A model generated the notes under the pieces. The model had not been told where the DNA came from, ran no database searches, and saw only the letters and a program-made list of their open reading frames with translations. From NCBI GenBank assembly GCA_965249645.1, contig CBDFML010000012.1, positions 1,054,001 to 1,118,000 of the forward strand: a stretch of DNA of 64,000 nucleotides, written 5' to 3'. Both the position numbers and the translations under genes were made by a program. Positions 16,871 to 26,209 of this stretch are shown piece by piece. The DNA comes from CAVOEB01 sp965249645. Its GTDB lineage: Bacteria > Pseudomonadota > Alphaproteobacteria > UBA828 > JAPUJA01. The stretch's first letter is position 1. Every line of letters starts with the position of its first letter.

Positions 16871-19297
16871 TCAGGCCCTCAACCGCTCGTTCGCCGGGTC
16901 CCAGACCGGTTCGGCGAGCACGGTCGCCTTGCGGGCATCGGCCAGGACATCGACGGTGAATTCGGTGCCCGGTTCGGCGTAGGCCGGATCGACGTAGGCG
17001 AAGAGCAGGCTCTTGCCTGTCGCGTGGCCGTAGCCGCCCGACGTGGTGATCCCGATGACCTTCTCTGCGTCGCGCACCGCCTCGCCGCCCCGGGCGTCGG
17101 CGTCGGCGGCGTCGAGTTCGCAATACACGATCTTGATGGCAACGCCGTCCTGTTTGCGCTGCAGGGTTGCGGCCTTGCCCACGAAATCGCCCTTTTCAAA
17201 GCGCACGAAGCGTTCCATGTCTGCCTCGATCATGGTGATCTCGTTGGTAAATTCCGCGCCCCAGCCCTTGTATGCTTTCTCCAACCGAAGCGAATCGACC
17301 GCGCCGACCCCGACGTCGGCCACCCCGTGGGCCTCGCCCGCGGCCCAAACCGCCTCGTAGAGCTCGACCATCCGATCCCTGGGCGCGTGCAGTTCCCAGC
17401 CAAGCTCGCCCACATAGTTGACGCGAAGGGCGCGGGCGGGCACGCCGGCGATCTCGATCTCGCGGCCGGTCAGCCAGCGGAAACTCTCATTCGTCAGATC
17501 GGCGGCGGTCAGGCCTTCGAGCACCGCCCGGGATTTCGGGCCCGCGACCACGAGGGCGCCCCAATCGTCGGTCAGGTCGGTGACGCTCACGTCTTCGCCG
17601 TCGCCAATGGCGAGCGTCAGATGGTCGCGATCCCGGTGCTGGGCGGCGGCCCCTGTCAGCACGTAGAAGCGGTCGTCCGCGAGGCGTGTGAGCGTGGCCT
17701 CGCCGTGGATTTTGCCGCCGGCGCCGAGGAAGTGGGTCAGCGCGATGCCACCCTCGCGTGCCGGAACGAGGTTGGCGGTGATGCGGTTCAGATGTGCTTC
17801 AGCGCCCGAGCCCGCGACGTCGAACTTGGCGAAACTCGAAAGATCGATCAGGCCGATCCGTTCACGCACGGCCCGGCATTCGGCACCCACCACCTCGAAA
17901 ATATTGTTGCGGCGAAAGCCCACCTCTTCAACGAGACCGTCCAGCGAGAACCATTTGGGCCGCTCCCAGCTTGCCGCTTCGGTAAACACCGCGCCCTTCG
18001 CCTTCAACGTCGCATGAAGCGCCGAGGTTCGCCGGTCGCGGCCGCCCTCGCGTTCCTCGCCCGGCAGGAGAAGCTGGTACATGTGGGTGTAGTCCTCGAA
18101 CGACTTGGCGCGGACCCAGTCGTCGTCGTTGATGCCGCAGAAGCGGCGGGGGTCCAGTCCGGCCATATTGAGTTCCGCATCCCCGTGGACCATCCATTGC
18201 GCCAAATACTTGCCGCAGCCCGCCCCTTGCGCGATACCGATGGACGACCCGCAAGCCTGCCAGAAATTCCGCACCCCCATCGCGGGGCCAAGGAGAGGAT
18301 TGGCATCGGGCGTGTGCGGAATGGCGCCGTGCACGATCCGCTTGATGCCCGCATCGGCCCAGATCGGCATGCGCTCGAGCACCCTCTCCAGGTAGGGCAG
18401 GATACGATCGAGGTCGGGCTCGAAGAGCTCGTTTTCCGCGTCCCACTCGGGCCAGCCGCCCTGGTGATCCCAAGCCTCGGACCCCTGATGGGTCTCGTAG
18501 ATGCCGATCAGGGCGGACTTCTGCTCCTGGCGGTAATAGGCCGAGGCATAAGGGTCGCGCATCACCGGCATCTCGACATCGGATCGAACGAACTCGTCGA
18601 TCGGCTCGGTGACCACGTAGTGATGCTCCATGTTGGTGATCGGCACGTTGGTGCCGACCATCTGCGAGACCTGACGGGCATAGCATCCCGCAGCGTTGAC
18701 CACGTGTTCGCAGACGACCGTGCCTGCGTCGGTCACCACCTCCCACTCGCCGCTCGCCAGACGGTTGATGTCGGTGACCCGGGTGTTGCGCGCAATAGCG
18801 GCGCCCATCCTGCGCGCCCCCTTGGCCAGCGCGTTGCAACAGCCGGCCGGATCGACATGCCCGTCGCCGACGGTCAGCGCGCCGGCCACGACGCCGCCTG
18901 TGCCGACATGCGAATTGTGCTGCTTGATTTCGTCCGGGCCGATGATGTGCATCTCGAAGCCGACCATCCGGGAGACGCCCTCGACCACCTTGAACCAGTC
19001 GAGTTCCTCCTGGCTGAGCGCGAACCGGATGCCGCCGCAGCCGTGCCAACTGACATACTGTCCGGTGGTCTGTTCAAGCTTCGGATAGAGCGTGTTTCCG
19101 TAATGATGGATTTTCGCCATGGTGTAATTGGCGATGAAGCTCGGGCACTGGCCGGCGGCATGCCAGGTGGACCCGGAGGTCAGCTCGCCCTTCTCGATCA
19201 GCAGCGAATCGGTCCAGCCTTCCTCCGCCAGATGATAGAGAAGGCCGCAGCCCATCATCCCGCCGCCGACGACGACTGCGCGCGCGTGCGATTGCAT
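16871..19297 (-). CDS. Dimethylglycine/sarcosine dehydrogenase-like flavoprotein with GcvT domain
   Basis: About 808 aa, counted from the ATG at 19297, where VVVGGGMMGCGLLYHL gives the FAD Rossmann motif. SGSTWHAAGQCP is the family site where FAD is bound covalently through His. The first half is a DAO-type oxidase and the second half a GcvT/aminomethyltransferase-like domain (FAKFDVAGSGAEAHL, then VGELGWELHAPRD), which would pass the released one-carbon unit to tetrahydrofolate. It lies 68 bases downstream of a GMC oxidoreductase and a homocysteine methyltransferase, fitting choline to betaine to dimethylglycine breakdown. The exact N-methyl substrate is unproven. Confidence 0.9.
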   Translation of the reverse strand: MQSHARAVVVGGGMMGCGLLYHLAEEGWTDSLLIEKGELTSGSTWHAAGQCPSFIANYTMAKIHHYGNTLYPKLEQTTGQYVSWHGCGGIRFALSQEELDWFKVVEGVSRMVGFEMHIIGPDEIKQHNSHVGTGGVVAGALTVGDGHVDPAGCCNALAKGARRMGAAIARNTRVTDINRLASGEWEVVTDAGTVVCEHVVNAAGCYARQVSQMVGTNVPITNMEHHYVVTEPIDEFVRSDVEMPVMRDPYASAYYRQEQKSALIGIYETHQGSEAWDHQGGWPEWDAENELFEPDLDRILPYLERVLERMPIWADAGIKRIVHGAIPHTPDANPLLGPAMGVRNFWQACGSSIGIAQGAGCGKYLAQWMVHGDAELNMAGLDPRRFCGINDDDWVRAKSFEDYTHMYQLLLPGEEREGGRDRRTSALHATLKAKGAVFTEAASWERPKWFSLDGLVEEVGFRRNNIFEVVGAECRAVRERIGLIDLSSFAKFDVAGSGAEAHLNRITANLVPAREGGIALTHFLGAGGKIHGEATLTRLADDRFYVLTGAAAQHRDRDHLTLAIGDGEDVSVTDLTDDWGALVVAGPKSRAVLEGLTAADLTNESFRWLTGREIEIAGVPARALRVNYVGELGWELHAPRDRMVELYEAVWAAGEAHGVADVGVGAVDSLRLEKAYKGWGAEFTNEITMIEADMERFVRFEKGDFVGKAATLQRKQDGVAIKIVYCELDAADADARGGEAVRDAEKVIGITTSGGYGHATGKSLLFAYVDPAYAEPGTEFTVDVLADARKATVLAEPVWDPANERLRA

Positions 19298-19365
19298 TGC
19301 CTCAAATCTCCCGTGAAAACCAACTCGCCGCGCACCCCTATGAGGAGTAGCGGGAGCGGCGCGCC

Positions 19366-21063
19366 TCAGCCAGACATCAGATCGCGAACCGGCGTACCGG
19401 TGCGCTGCTTCGTTTCCCAATCCGGCGCAACATAGGCCTCGGCGTTTGACGGTGGCAGCGGGTCTATTCCCCGGATGATGTCCGCGGCTTTCTCTCCCAC
19501 CATAATCGTCGGGGCATTGGTATTGCCATTCGGAACGGTCGGGAAGATCGATGAATCAACAATCCGTAACCTGTCGATTCCTCTGACCCTGCACTTCGGG
19601 TCGACGACAGCCATAGCGTCATCGTCCGCGCCTATCTTGCAGGTGCAGGTCGGGTGATAGGCCGTCTCCACATTCTCACGGACCCAGGCATCAATTTCGT
19701 CATCGGTTTGCACAGCTTCGCCGGGGTCGAGCTCCCTTTTTCGATAAGGATCGAATGCCGGCTGCATTCCAATTTCTCTCGATAGGCGGAACGCCGTCCT
19801 GTAATCGTCAATGTCTTGCCGGTCCTGGAAATGATTCATGACAATCGTGGGTTTCTCCAGTGGATTTGCGGACTTGGCCCGCACCCAACCACGAGAGTGA
19901 AGCTTGTTGATCCCGAAGTGAATCTGATAGCCCTCGGGTCCCGATCCCCCTTTGCCGTCATAGCGCACGATGGCGGGCAGGAAGTGAAATTGAACATTCG
20001 GCCACTTGAGTCCGGCACGGGTGCGAATGAACCCCGTGGCTTCAAAATGGTTGCTCGCCCCGAGGCCGGACTTGAAAAAATACCAGCGCGCACCGATCAG
20101 AAACTTGCCAAACGGCCCCATGTGCCGGTTCAAGGAAACCGGAAGGTTCGTTTCGTACTGGATAACGGATTCCAGATGATCGTGGAGGTTTTCACCGACA
20201 CCGGGCAATTCATGAAGAATCTCGATGCCGGCGTCCTTCAACACGTTTGCCGGTCCAATTCACGACATCTGCATGATGTGAGGAGACCCGATCGAGCCCG
20301 CCAAAAGAATGACTTCCCTGTTGGCTTTGACCTGCTGCGTCTTACCATCCTTCTCGAACTCGATACCAATTGCTTTTTTGCCTTCAAGAATGACCCGTCT
20401 TGTCAGGGCGTGGGTCACGACGGTCAAATTCCTGCGGTGCATTGCGGGCTTCAGATAGGCGCTGGCGGTTGAGCAGCGCACACCCCCTTTAACGGTCATG
20501 TCCATTTTGGACATGCCTTCCTGGCGGTAACCGTTGTAGTCGTCGCTTATGCCGTAGCCGGCTTCACCACCCGCATCGATAAATGCCTGGTAGAGCGGAT
20601 TTTTCATCCCGTTTCCGTTGCAGGTATGGAGCGGCCCGTCCCTGCCTCTGTATTCGTCTTCCCCGTAAGCGCAATTTTCCGCCTTTTTGTAGTAGGGCAG
20701 ACAATCCCGGTAGGCCCAGCCCTGTGCGCCAAGCTCCTCCCATTGATCCAGGTCGCAGGCGTTGCCGCGCACATAGATCATGCCGTTGATTGACGATGAG
20801 CCGCCCAGTCCCTTGCCTCGCGAGACATCGACAAGCCGGTTATCGATGTTGGGTTCCGGCTCGGACCAAAATCCCCAGTTAAATCGCGGCATGTTCAGGG
20901 GAATTTGGAGCGCCGTCGGCATTTGCACAAATATGCTGTTGTCGTTGCCCCCATATTCCAGCACCAAGACGGATGTATCGGCGTCTTCAGTTATTCGATT
21001 TGCCAGCACACATCCGGCAGACCCTGCGCCGACTATGATGTAGTCGAATGTAGCGTTATTCAC
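19366..21063 (-). pseudogene. GMC-family oxidoreductase (choline-dehydrogenase-like) with an in-frame TGA
   Basis: The gene would encode about 565 aa. It begins at GTG 21063 after AGGAAGG, with the FAD motif YIIVGAGSAGCVLANRI. Both halves are complete and in the same frame, but a TGA at 20260-20262 interrupts the conserved SGIGP motif (HIMQMS-stop-IGPANVLKDAG); one base change from GGA explains it. The distal half keeps the active-site histidine in TAYHPTCTCKIG and the Asn in GNTNAPTIM. It belongs between the homocysteine methyltransferase and dimethylglycine-dehydrogenase-like genes. Either the gene has just been lost or the base is a sequencing error. Confidence 0.85.
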
Positions 21064-21121
21064 CTTTTCTGCCCTTCCTGTAGGAATCCAGGGGAACCAT
21101 ACGGTTGACGTACCGGGCCCG

Positions 21122-22057
21122 CTAGGCGCCCGGCCGGAAAGCGGGGATCGTGCGCTTGAGCGCGGCGATATGCTCGACGCCAAGACCACAGCAACCGCCG
21201 ACCGCCTGGACCCCCTCGCCCACCCAGCGCTTGGCCAGGGCCGCGTAGTCGTCGGGTGTGACCAGATCGTGAAAGCCCCAGTCGATGGGCATGTCCTCGT
21301 CGCCGTCCTCGGCGTAGACCATCAACGGACCGGACCAGTGGCGCTTCAGCACGCCAAGCGCCGGGTCCACATGAGCAAGCTCGGTGTGCATGATGCCGGC
21401 CACCACACCGCCCGGCGCCATGACGTCGTCGATCACCTCAGTAAACGCCGGATCGCTGTGCGGGTCGCTGTGGGCCTCGCGGAACATGCGCACCTCGCCC
21501 GCCTCGTCGACCCGGCACGAGAAGCCGACCCAGACGGGCAGCTCCGTGGCCGCACCGGCCTCGGCAGCGGCGAGCGCGTAATCGCGATCCATCATCATCT
21601 CGAGCATGATGAAATCGACCCCCGCGCCGGCCAGGACCTCCGCCTGCTGGCGATAACTCGCGCGGGCATCCTCGAGCCCCGGCTTGTATTCCAGCGCGAT
21701 GCCGCCGCACATGCTGGAGACAGAGCCCGCGATCCAGACCGGGCGTTCGGCGGCCGCGTCGCGCGCCTCACGGGCAAGCTCGACGGGGCGGCGGTTGTAG
21801 AACTCGATTTCGTCGGCGAGACCGGCCGAGACGAGGGTGTGGGGGCCGCTGCCGAAGGTGTTGGCAATGATCACGTCGGCGCCGGTGCGGATATAATCTT
21901 CATGGGTGGCGCGGATGATGTCGGGGCTGGTGCGGATCGAGCCCGCGCACCAGATCATCTCGTCCATGGACGCGCCGCGCTTCTGGACCTCGGTGCCCAT
22001 GGCGCCGTCGAGGATCAGGATCTCACCCGCCGCCAGATGCTCCATGATGGCTGTCAT
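21122..22057 (-). CDS. Homocysteine S-methyltransferase family protein (BHMT-like)
   Basis: A 311-aa zinc-dependent methyltransferase that moves a methyl group from a donor such as betaine or S-methylmethionine to homocysteine. The N-terminal ILDGAMGTEVQKRG and ADVIIANTFGSG motifs fit, and the zinc cysteines are seen in AVGGCCGLGVEH near the C-terminus. As the gene before a choline-dehydrogenase-like and a dimethylglycine-dehydrogenase-like gene, it likely makes dimethylglycine from betaine. No SAM or SAH riboswitch was recognised in the 218 bases upstream. Confidence 0.9.
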   Translation of the reverse strand: MTAIMEHLAAGEILILDGAMGTEVQKRGASMDEMIWCAGSIRTSPDIIRATHEDYIRTGADVIIANTFGSGPHTLVSAGLADEIEFYNRRPVELAREARDAAAERPVWIAGSVSSMCGGIALEYKPGLEDARASYRQQAEVLAGAGVDFIMLEMMMDRDYALAAAEAGAATELPVWVGFSCRVDEAGEVRMFREAHSDPHSDPAFTEVIDDVMAPGGVVAGIMHTELAHVDPALGVLKRHWSGPLMVYAEDGDEDMPIDWGFHDLVTPDDYAALAKRWVGEGVQAVGGCCGLGVEHIAALKRTIPAFRPGA

Positions 22058-22202
22058 GGTCCCGTTCTCCCTGGTTTCCGGGAGGATAGCGCCGATGGCG
22101 CCGTGTCGGAAGGCCGTTTGGCTCGGGCGGCAAGTGGGCTGGAGTAACAGGCCTGGCGGTCAACACCGCGTCCAGGGACGCAACGGATGACACGACGTGC
22201 AG

Positions 22203-22234
22203 GCGGCCCGCTGAGAATGGCTTCAGCGGGCCGC
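22203..22234 (-). terminator. Strong hairpin after the binding-protein gene
   Basis: GCGGCCCGCTGA (22203-22214) and TCAGCGGGCCGC (22223-22234) form a perfect 12-bp stem with an 8-base loop, 41 bases past the binding-protein stop. There is no T-run, so termination may be partial and read into the methyltransferase gene. Confidence 0.6.
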
Positions 22235-22275
22235 GATCCGCGTGTCAGATGGCCGGGGCAGCGACGCCCGCAGCC

Positions 22276-23391
22276 CTAGAAGCCGGCCTTGACCTCCTCG
22301 AACCCGGCGACCGTTGCCTCGTAGTTGCTGAACAACTTGAAGAACACTCCCGAGCTGAGCAATTCCATCGGATCCTTTGGAATACCAAGCTCGACGAGGC
22401 GCTCATCCGAAACCAGGTCGAAGGATTTCGCGTTCGCGTGGCCATAGCCGTAATCGCTGATCAGGAACGCACCGGCCTCCGGCGCGAGCATTGCGTCGAT
22501 CAGATCGTAGGCCTTTTCGGGATGGGGCGCGTCGTTGATGAGGACCAGGCCGCACACCCAGGTGAGCACGCCCTCCTTGGGGTTCATGAACTTGACGGGG
22601 TGGCCCTCGGCCTTGAGATTGGCCGCCGAATCGTCCCAGGTCATGGCCGCGACCAGCTCGCCCGACGCCAGCGCCTGCTCCACCGACGTCATGTCGTTGG
22701 TGTAAAAGCGCAGCAACGGCCTCTGCTCGCGCATCTTGTCGAGCACCATTTCGAGTTGGTCGAGGTTCATGTTGAACGCCTCGAATCCTTCACTATAGCC
22801 GACATAGATCGCCGCGGCCGCGAGCGCATCGCCCGCTGCGTCGATCACGGACATTTTCCCCGCGTAGCGCTCGTCCCACAACAGCGACCAGGATTCCTCC
22901 TCGATGTCGACAAGATCGGTGCGGTAGAGGATCGAGGTCCGACCCCAATCGAACGGCACGAACCATTGCTCACCGTCGAATTGCGTGCCCTCCAAAGACT
23001 GCAGCACGGGGAAGACGTCGCCCCAGTTCGACAGCCGCGACGTATCGATCGCCTGGCTCATCCCGGCATCTTTCCACTTCTTGGCGAGCGGACTGCACGG
23101 ATGCGCGGTGTCGGGGCGAAAACCCGCCGCGACCTTCGCAAACGCTTCGTCCTCGTCGCCGAACAGCACGGCGTCGGGGCTCGTGCCGTACTTTTCGACG
23201 TAGTCCGGATGCAGCTCGGGGATCTCGTAGCCGCCCCATTCGAACAGAACGGCCTGATCTTCGGCCTTCGCAAGCTTCGGTATCGCGGGCATCGTGGCGA
23301 TGCCGACGCCGGCCGCGGCCAACGCCTTGGAAAAGCCACGGCGGGTCATCTTTCCCGACGCCAGTTTGTCTAGAAATTCGTTTTTTTCCAT
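22276..23391 (-). CDS. ABC transporter substrate-binding protein, PotD type, Tat-exported
   Basis: About 371 aa from the ATG at 23391, preceded by GGGAGAG. The N-terminus has a twin-arginine signal, KMTRRGFSKALAAAGVGIA, pointing to folded export. The rest is a spermidine/putrescine-type periplasmic receptor (WGDVFPVLQSLEG, SLLWDERYAGKMSVIDA, EKAYDLIDAMLAPEAG). No permease or ATPase is adjacent on its downstream side; the complete system across the LuxR gene (24525-28441) has its own receptor, so this may be an alternative receptor. Downstream genes act on methylated amines, so such a ligand is plausible. Confidence 0.88.
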   Translation of the reverse strand: MEKNEFLDKLASGKMTRRGFSKALAAAGVGIATMPAIPKLAKAEDQAVLFEWGGYEIPELHPDYVEKYGTSPDAVLFGDEDEAFAKVAAGFRPDTAHPCSPLAKKWKDAGMSQAIDTSRLSNWGDVFPVLQSLEGTQFDGEQWFVPFDWGRTSILYRTDLVDIEEESWSLLWDERYAGKMSVIDAAGDALAAAAIYVGYSEGFEAFNMNLDQLEMVLDKMREQRPLLRFYTNDMTSVEQALASGELVAAMTWDDSAANLKAEGHPVKFMNPKEGVLTWVCGLVLINDAPHPEKAYDLIDAMLAPEAGAFLISDYGYGHANAKSFDLVSDERLVELGIPKDPMELLSSGVFFKLFSNYEATVAGFEEVKAGF

Positions 23392-23577
23392 GATGTTAAC
23401 TCTCCCTTCAGGATCGAATGCCATGACGTCGGCGAATCAACTGGTGACATCGCGAACCTCGATATCAACCTCGTCCGGATTGCCGATTTGCGTCGGCAAC
23501 GCCTTCTCGCCGTTGACGGCAGCTGCTACTTAAGAGGGTGTTTTTATTGGATTTTATGTTTATATGAGCTACCATCT

Positions 23578-23634
23578 AAATGATGAATATGCATAGCATT
23601 TTTCCGATTTAAGGTATATACCATATTATGCATA
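23578..23634. promoter_or_regulatory. AT-rich operator region with palindromes upstream of the LuxR gene
   Basis: Between the divergent binding-protein and LuxR genes the sequence becomes very AT-rich. It holds two copies of the palindrome TATGCATA (23588-23595 and 23627-23634, 39 bases apart), a perfect GGTATATACC (23613-23622) between them, and an AAATGAT/AGCATTT inverted pair at 23578-23601. These are likely promoter and operator elements, perhaps for the LuxR protein itself. The remaining bases of 23392-23687 show no gene. Confidence 0.5.
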
Positions 23635-23687
23635 TACTAAATTAGGTATTTGAAAGTACATCGAAGCATCACACTGGACATCTTACC

Positions 23688-24512
23688 GTGAATGCTCGGC
23701 CGAAACGGATCAAAAAGATCGAGGCAGGCGACCCGGCCTGGTTGGCATTGCTCGGGAAATGCATCGATGCCATCGGCGGCGAGGCGTTTTCACAGACCCT
23801 CCTTGATGCCCTCAAAACATTTGCACATTTCGATAATTTGGAAGTCTTCGCCTTCCACCAAAGCGAACGGCCCCTCTGTCTGTTTCATTCCACAAGGATC
23901 ATTAAAGTCGATAACTATCTGAAGGGCCCATATCTGCTCGACCCCTTCTTCAAAGCCTGCACCCGCCATGTCGACACCGGCCTCTACCGGCTCCGTGATG
24001 TCGCTCCCGACCGTTTTTATCAGAGCGAATATTACCGCTCCTATTACGTTCAGACCGGCCTTTCCGATGAGCTTTGCTACACGTTCTACCTTTCGAAGGG
24101 TGTCGCGGTGGTTATATCGCTTATGCGTTCGGGTGAGAGTTCGCGGTTCTCGACGAGAGAATTCAGGCTCCTGAAGTCCGTTGCCCCGATCGTCGTCAGC
24201 CTCGCCCGACGCCACTGGCACGACGTTCCGGACAAATTCAACCTCAAGACCGCCGAGAACAAGCTCGATGAGGAACATTCCCTTATCGAAAAGACGGTCA
24301 GCACACTTTTCGGCAAACGCATTACGCCCCGCGAGACCCAGGTTGTCGCACAGGTTCTCGAGGGGCATTCCTCGGACTCGATCGCCAAGGATCTCGGGAT
24401 TTCCGTTGGCACGGTGCGTGTTCACCGCCGCAATATCTACGCGAAACTACAGATCTCCTTGCAGCAGGAGCTTTTCTCCATATTCTTCAAGCAGATCACG
24501 ACGGGCCGGTGA
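23688..24512 (+). CDS. LuxR-family transcriptional regulator
   Basis: A 274-aa regulator starting at GTG 23688. The C-terminal LuxR helix-turn-helix is clear: ITPRETQVVAQVLEG, SSDSIAKDLGISVGTVRVHRR and IYAKL (about residues 209-255). The N-terminal 190 residues are not a receiver domain and lack a recognisable acyl-homoserine-lactone pocket; they may bind another ligand. It lies between two transport gene sets and diverges from the Tat-exported binding protein, so it is the likely regulator of amine uptake and breakdown. It converges with the permease gene, leaving 12 bases between the stops. Confidence 0.88.
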   Translation: MNARPKRIKKIEAGDPAWLALLGKCIDAIGGEAFSQTLLDALKTFAHFDNLEVFAFHQSERPLCLFHSTRIIKVDNYLKGPYLLDPFFKACTRHVDTGLYRLRDVAPDRFYQSEYYRSYYVQTGLSDELCYTFYLSKGVAVVISLMRSGESSRFSTREFRLLKSVAPIVVSLARRHWHDVPDKFNLKTAENKLDEEHSLIEKTVSTLFGKRITPRETQVVAQVLEGHSSDSIAKDLGISVGTVRVHRRNIYAKLQISLQQELFSIFFKQITTGR

Positions 24513-24524
24513 TCTCGGCGCCGC

Positions 24525-25325
24525 TTACTTGTCTTTCGGCGTGTAGGCGCCCAGGAGCTTGAGCAGGTCGCCATACCAGGCGATCAGGCCGAACAGCAGC
24601 GCGGCAACGAACACGAAGAACACGGCGACGGCGCCCATGACCGGCGTGTAGCCGTAGCGCAGGCTGTTGACGATCTTGATGGGGATGGTCTCGACAGTGA
24701 CGCCGGCAACCATGAACGCGATGATATATTCGTTCAGACTCAACACGAAGCAAAACGCATAGCCTGATATAATATAAGGTAAAATCAAAGGAAATATGAT
24801 CGTCAAAAAGATCTGGCGGTTGTTCGCGCCCATGGTGCTTGCCGCCTCGATGAGCCATTTGTCGAGCGACTCGAGGCCGAGCGAAATCATCATCAGGGGC
24901 AGGGTCACGAGGAAGACGCCATGGCAAATGATGACGTTTTCGATGCGCCCGAAATAGCCCAGCGAGGCCCAGAAAATCAGGAAGCCCAGCGCCGTGACCA
25001 CGGGCGGCAGCATAAAGGGGATGATCCCCAGGGTGAACAGGGCCTTGGCGAAGAAGATCTTGTAACGCCACAGGAAATAGGAAATCGGCAGGGCGATGGA
25101 AATGGCGATGACGCCCGAGCAGGCCGCTATGATGATGCTGTTGGTCAGCGGATCGAGCCAGTCGCTCTCGGTGAACAATTCGCCGTACCACTTGAAGGAG
25201 AAGCCCCGGGGCGGAAAGAACAGGCTCTTGCGCTCGTTGAAGGAGATCCCCGCAACCACGATGAGCGGCAGCGTCAGGAACAGGGTGATCAACCCGACAT
25301 AGACCCGCGCCCCCCAGTTCGTCAT
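24525..25325 (-). CDS. ABC transporter permease, PotC type
   Basis: A 266-aa inner-membrane permease with about six hydrophobic segments. The EAA loop is EAASTMGANNRQIFLTIIFPLILP near residue 160. Its start overlaps the stop of the preceding permease gene (ATGA). It is last in the order binding protein, ATPase, permease, permease. Confidence 0.92.
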   Translation of the reverse strand: MTNWGARVYVGLITLFLTLPLIVVAGISFNERKSLFFPPRGFSFKWYGELFTESDWLDPLTNSIIIAACSGVIAISIALPISYFLWRYKIFFAKALFTLGIIPFMLPPVVTALGFLIFWASLGYFGRIENVIICHGVFLVTLPLMMISLGLESLDKWLIEAASTMGANNRQIFLTIIFPLILPYIISGYAFCFVLSLNEYIIAFMVAGVTVETIPIKIVNSLRYGYTPVMGAVAVFFVFVAALLFGLIAWYGDLLKLLGAYTPKDK

Positions 25326-26209
25326 GGCGTCGCCCTTCGGCGCTCGCGGTTGACGAAGAGCGTGAGCCCGATCAGGGCGAAGGAGACCAGAATCAGGAAA
25401 ATCGCCATGGCCGCGGCGAACGGCAGGTTGGACTTGTAGATCGCCTGATCGGTGATCATCACCGAGAGGGTCCAGTGCGCCGGTCGGCCCAGCATCTGGG
25501 GGATCAGATACGCACCCAGGGTAAAGACGAAGACCAGGATCGTCGCCGCCATGATGGTCGTGCGCATCATGGGCACGACCACGGTCAGGAAGGTGCGCAC
25601 GGGCGAGGCGCCCAGCGTGCGTGCGGCCTCGATAACGCCCCGATCGAGGCGCGAGACCGACGGATACATCATGAACACCGCGTAGGGGAAGGTGAAGTAG
25701 ACCAGCCCCGTCAGCACCGCCGCGAAGCTCGGGAAGTAGGCTTCGGGTTTCTCAAAAATACCGAGCCAAACCAGGATGTTGGAGACGCCCGCCGTGCGCG
25801 AGAGCAAGACCGACCAGGAGAACCCCATGAGCACTTCGGACATGGTGAGCACGCACAGCAGCAAGACCACGATGGGGATCTGGATCCGCCGGTGCATACG
25901 GGTGAGCAGGTAGGTGAAGACGAACCCGGTGGAGACGCAGATGGCGGCGGTCAACCCCGCGACCATCAGGGAAAAGCCGAGATTGTTGAGAAACAGCGGG
26001 GTAAGGAAGCGGGCGTAATTGGAAAACTCGAAGGCGGGCTCGTAGAACCCCCCTTGAACGCGGTGAAAGAAGCTCACCACGAGCATGATGATGAAGGGAA
26101 CGACGAAGAAGACGCCCAGCATGACCGCGGGCCAGAGCATGGGCACGTAGGGCTTGAGCCGGGCGCCCAGCGGTGGACGGGCCGGCGCGGCGGGGCTCAG
26201 CGCGGTCAT
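25322..26209 (-). CDS. ABC transporter permease, PotB type
   Basis: About 295 aa, beginning MTALSPAAPARPPLG at 26209, where the ATG overlaps the ATPase stop (ATGA). Membrane helices include MLWPAVMLGVFFVVPFIIMLV, and the EAA loop is EAARTLGASPVRTFLTVVVP. The strict overlaps on both sides show one translation-coupled transport operon of the polyamine/opine/2-aminoethylphosphonate type. The substrate cannot be read from sequence. Confidence 0.92.
   Translation of the reverse strand: MTALSPAAPARPPLGARLKPYVPMLWPAVMLGVFFVVPFIIMLVVSFFHRVQGGFYEPAFEFSNYARFLTPLFLNNLGFSLMVAGLTAAICVSTGFVFTYLLTRMHRRIQIPIVVLLLCVLTMSEVLMGFSWSVLLSRTAGVSNILVWLGIFEKPEAYFPSFAAVLTGLVYFTFPYAVFMMYPSVSRLDRGVIEAARTLGASPVRTFLTVVVPMMRTTIMAATILVFVFTLGAYLIPQMLGRPAHWTLSVMITDQAIYKSNLPFAAAMAIFLILVSFALIGLTLFVNRERRRATP

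Noticed and set aside
16736..19435. An 899-codon plus-strand open frame opposite the dimethylglycine-dehydrogenase-like gene
   Set aside because: It is also an antisense GC shadow; the minus strand carries the FAD and GcvT motifs.
20260..20262. TGA in the GMC gene as a selenocysteine codon
   Set aside because: The family has glycine here, not cysteine; no selenocysteine-insertion hairpin was seen; one base change explains it.
22058..22275. SAM or SAH riboswitch upstream of the homocysteine methyltransferase
   Set aside because: No conserved core of a known class could be matched by eye; only a terminator-like stem is clear.
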